Below are positions 63,287-64,000 of a stretch of 64,000 bases of DNA, in pieces (the first letter of the stretch is position 1; every line of letters starts with the position of its first letter). The position numbers and the translations under genes are program-made. Under the pieces are notes generated by a model that was not told the DNA's origin, did not search any database, and saw nothing but the letters and a program-made list of their open reading frames with translations. The stretch is from Halovibrio salipaludis (GTDB lineage Bacteria > Pseudomonadota > Gammaproteobacteria > Pseudomonadales > Oleiphilaceae), in contig NZ_NSKD01000002.1 of assembly GCF_002286965.1 (NCBI RefSeq), positions 1 to 64,000 of the forward strand, written 5' to 3'.

Positions 63287-64000
63287 ATGAATCTGCACGA
63301 ATATCAGAGCAAACAGCTCTTTGGGGAGTACGGCCTGCCCGTCTCCGAGGGCGTGGCCTGTTCCAACGCTGACGAAGCGGTGGCGGCTGCCGATAAGATC
63401 GGCGGCGACGGCTGGGTGGTCAAGGCCCAGGTACACGCCGGTGGCCGCGGCAAGGCCGGCGGGGTGAAGCTGGCCAAGTCGAAGGACGAGATCCGCGCCT
63501 TTGCCGACCAGTGGCTGGGTGAACGCCTGGTGACCTTCCAGACGGATGAGAAGGGCCAGCCGGTCAACCGGATCCTTGTCGAGTCCCTGACCGACATCAA
63601 TCAGGAGCTCTATCTGGGCGCGGTCGTGGATCGCGGCTCCCGCCGGATCGTCTTCATGGCCTCCACCGAGGGTGGTGTCGAGATCGAGAAGGTCGCCGAG
63701 GAAACCCCGGAAAAGATCCTCAAGGCAACGGTTGACCCGCTGGTGGGCGCGCAACCCTATCAGGCGCGTGAGCTGGCTTTCGGGCTGGGCCTTCAGGGTG
63801 ACCAGATCAAGCAGTTCACGAAGATCTTCCTGGGGCTGGCGAAGCTGTTCGAGGACAAGGATCTGGCGCTGATCGAGATCAACCCGCTGGTGATCACCGA
63901 CCAGGGCAACCTGCACTGCCTGGACGCCAAGGTGGGCGCGGACGACAACGCCATGTACCGCCAGAAGCAGCTTGCCGAGATGCGCGACCTCTCCCAGGAG
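63287..64000 (+). CDS. sucC: Succinyl-CoA ligase beta subunit, N-terminal part (runs off window)
   Basis: An open frame from ATG 63287 to the right edge gives 238 residues of about 388. It starts [19 protein letters not shown] and contains the ATP-grasp blocks [18 protein letters not shown] and [20 protein letters not shown]. It makes ATP or GTP while converting succinyl-CoA to succinate. It follows lpd by 34 bases. sucD would be expected just outside the window. Confidence 0.96.
   Translation, partial: MNLHEYQSKQLFGEYGLPVSEGVACSNADEAVAAADKIGGDGWVVKAQVHAGGRGKAGGVKLAKSKDEIRAFADQWLGERLVTFQTDEKGQPVNRILVESLTDINQELYLGAVVDRGSRRIVFMASTEGGVEIEKVAEETPEKILKATVDPLVGAQPYQARELAFGLGLQGDQIKQFTKIFLGLAKLFEDKDLALIEINPLVITDQGNLHCLDAKVGADDNAMYRQKQLAEMRDLSQE

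Overview
The window reads as chromosome of a GC-rich, probably marine or halophilic gammaproteobacterium. Gene order is close to that known from Pseudomonas and Marinobacter-type bacteria: queA-tgt-yajC-secD-secF through to der, fadB-fadA-topA, and gltA divergent from sdhCDAB-sucAB-lpd-sucC. Acidic proteins and a BCCT-family osmolyte transporter fit a saline habitat. The genus cannot be fixed from the sequence alone. Most of the window is well-packed housekeeping DNA with many ATGA-type start/stop overlaps.

Layout. (1) 1-4529: the 5' end of an IS1182-type transposase runs off the left edge and sits against a beheaded EamA/DMT transporter. A copper-handling cluster follows: a Met/His-rich secreted protein, a small membrane protein, a P1B-type Cu ATPase and a DUF2231 membrane protein. 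(2) 4558-7986: a BCCT transporter, an HDOD protein and a THxN-type PEP-CTERM protein that has a sigma-54-like promoter and two related dyads upstream. (3) 8205-27124: a long co-directional block for queuosine (queA, tgt), protein export (yajC, secD, secF), a SuhB-like protein on the opposite strand, trmJ, cysE, iscR, iscS, ndk, rlmN, pilW, rodZ, ispG, hisS, yfgM, bamB and der. (4) 27131-35382: pta and ackA behind a membrane-bound PAS-GGDEF-EAL protein, tRNA-Glu, a small secreted protein, a TIGR01777 epimerase and a DUF924 protein. (5) 35559-39420: sulfate ABC importer sbp-cysT-cysW-cysA. (6) 39422-45135: an MDR oxidoreductase, tRNA-Gly, cheV, uup, uspA and a secreted protein of unknown function. 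(7) 45377-52514: fadB, fadA, topA and a beta-hydroxyacid dehydrogenase. (8) 52583-64000: gltA (minus) divergent from sdhCDAB-sucA-sucB-lpd-sucC (plus); sucC is cut by the window edge.

How the parts connect. The last region supplies most of the TCA cycle from citrate synthase to succinyl-CoA ligase. fadBA feeds acetyl-CoA into it and ackA-pta handles overflow or acetate. Sulfate uptake and cysE feed cysteine synthesis, whose sulfur is mobilised by IscS.

The points most worth a second look are: an isc locus that keeps only iscR and iscS, with IscS lacking its C-terminal tail; a SuhB orthologue by position and length that has lost the phosphatase metal ligands; the sigma-54-like promoter with paired dyads in front of the PEP-CTERM gene; three strong hairpins in the sdhB-sucA spacer; and a c-di-GMP enzyme gene directly upstream of ackA-pta. 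I did not find a CRISPR array, a prophage, or an unmistakably new multigene defence or biosynthetic system.
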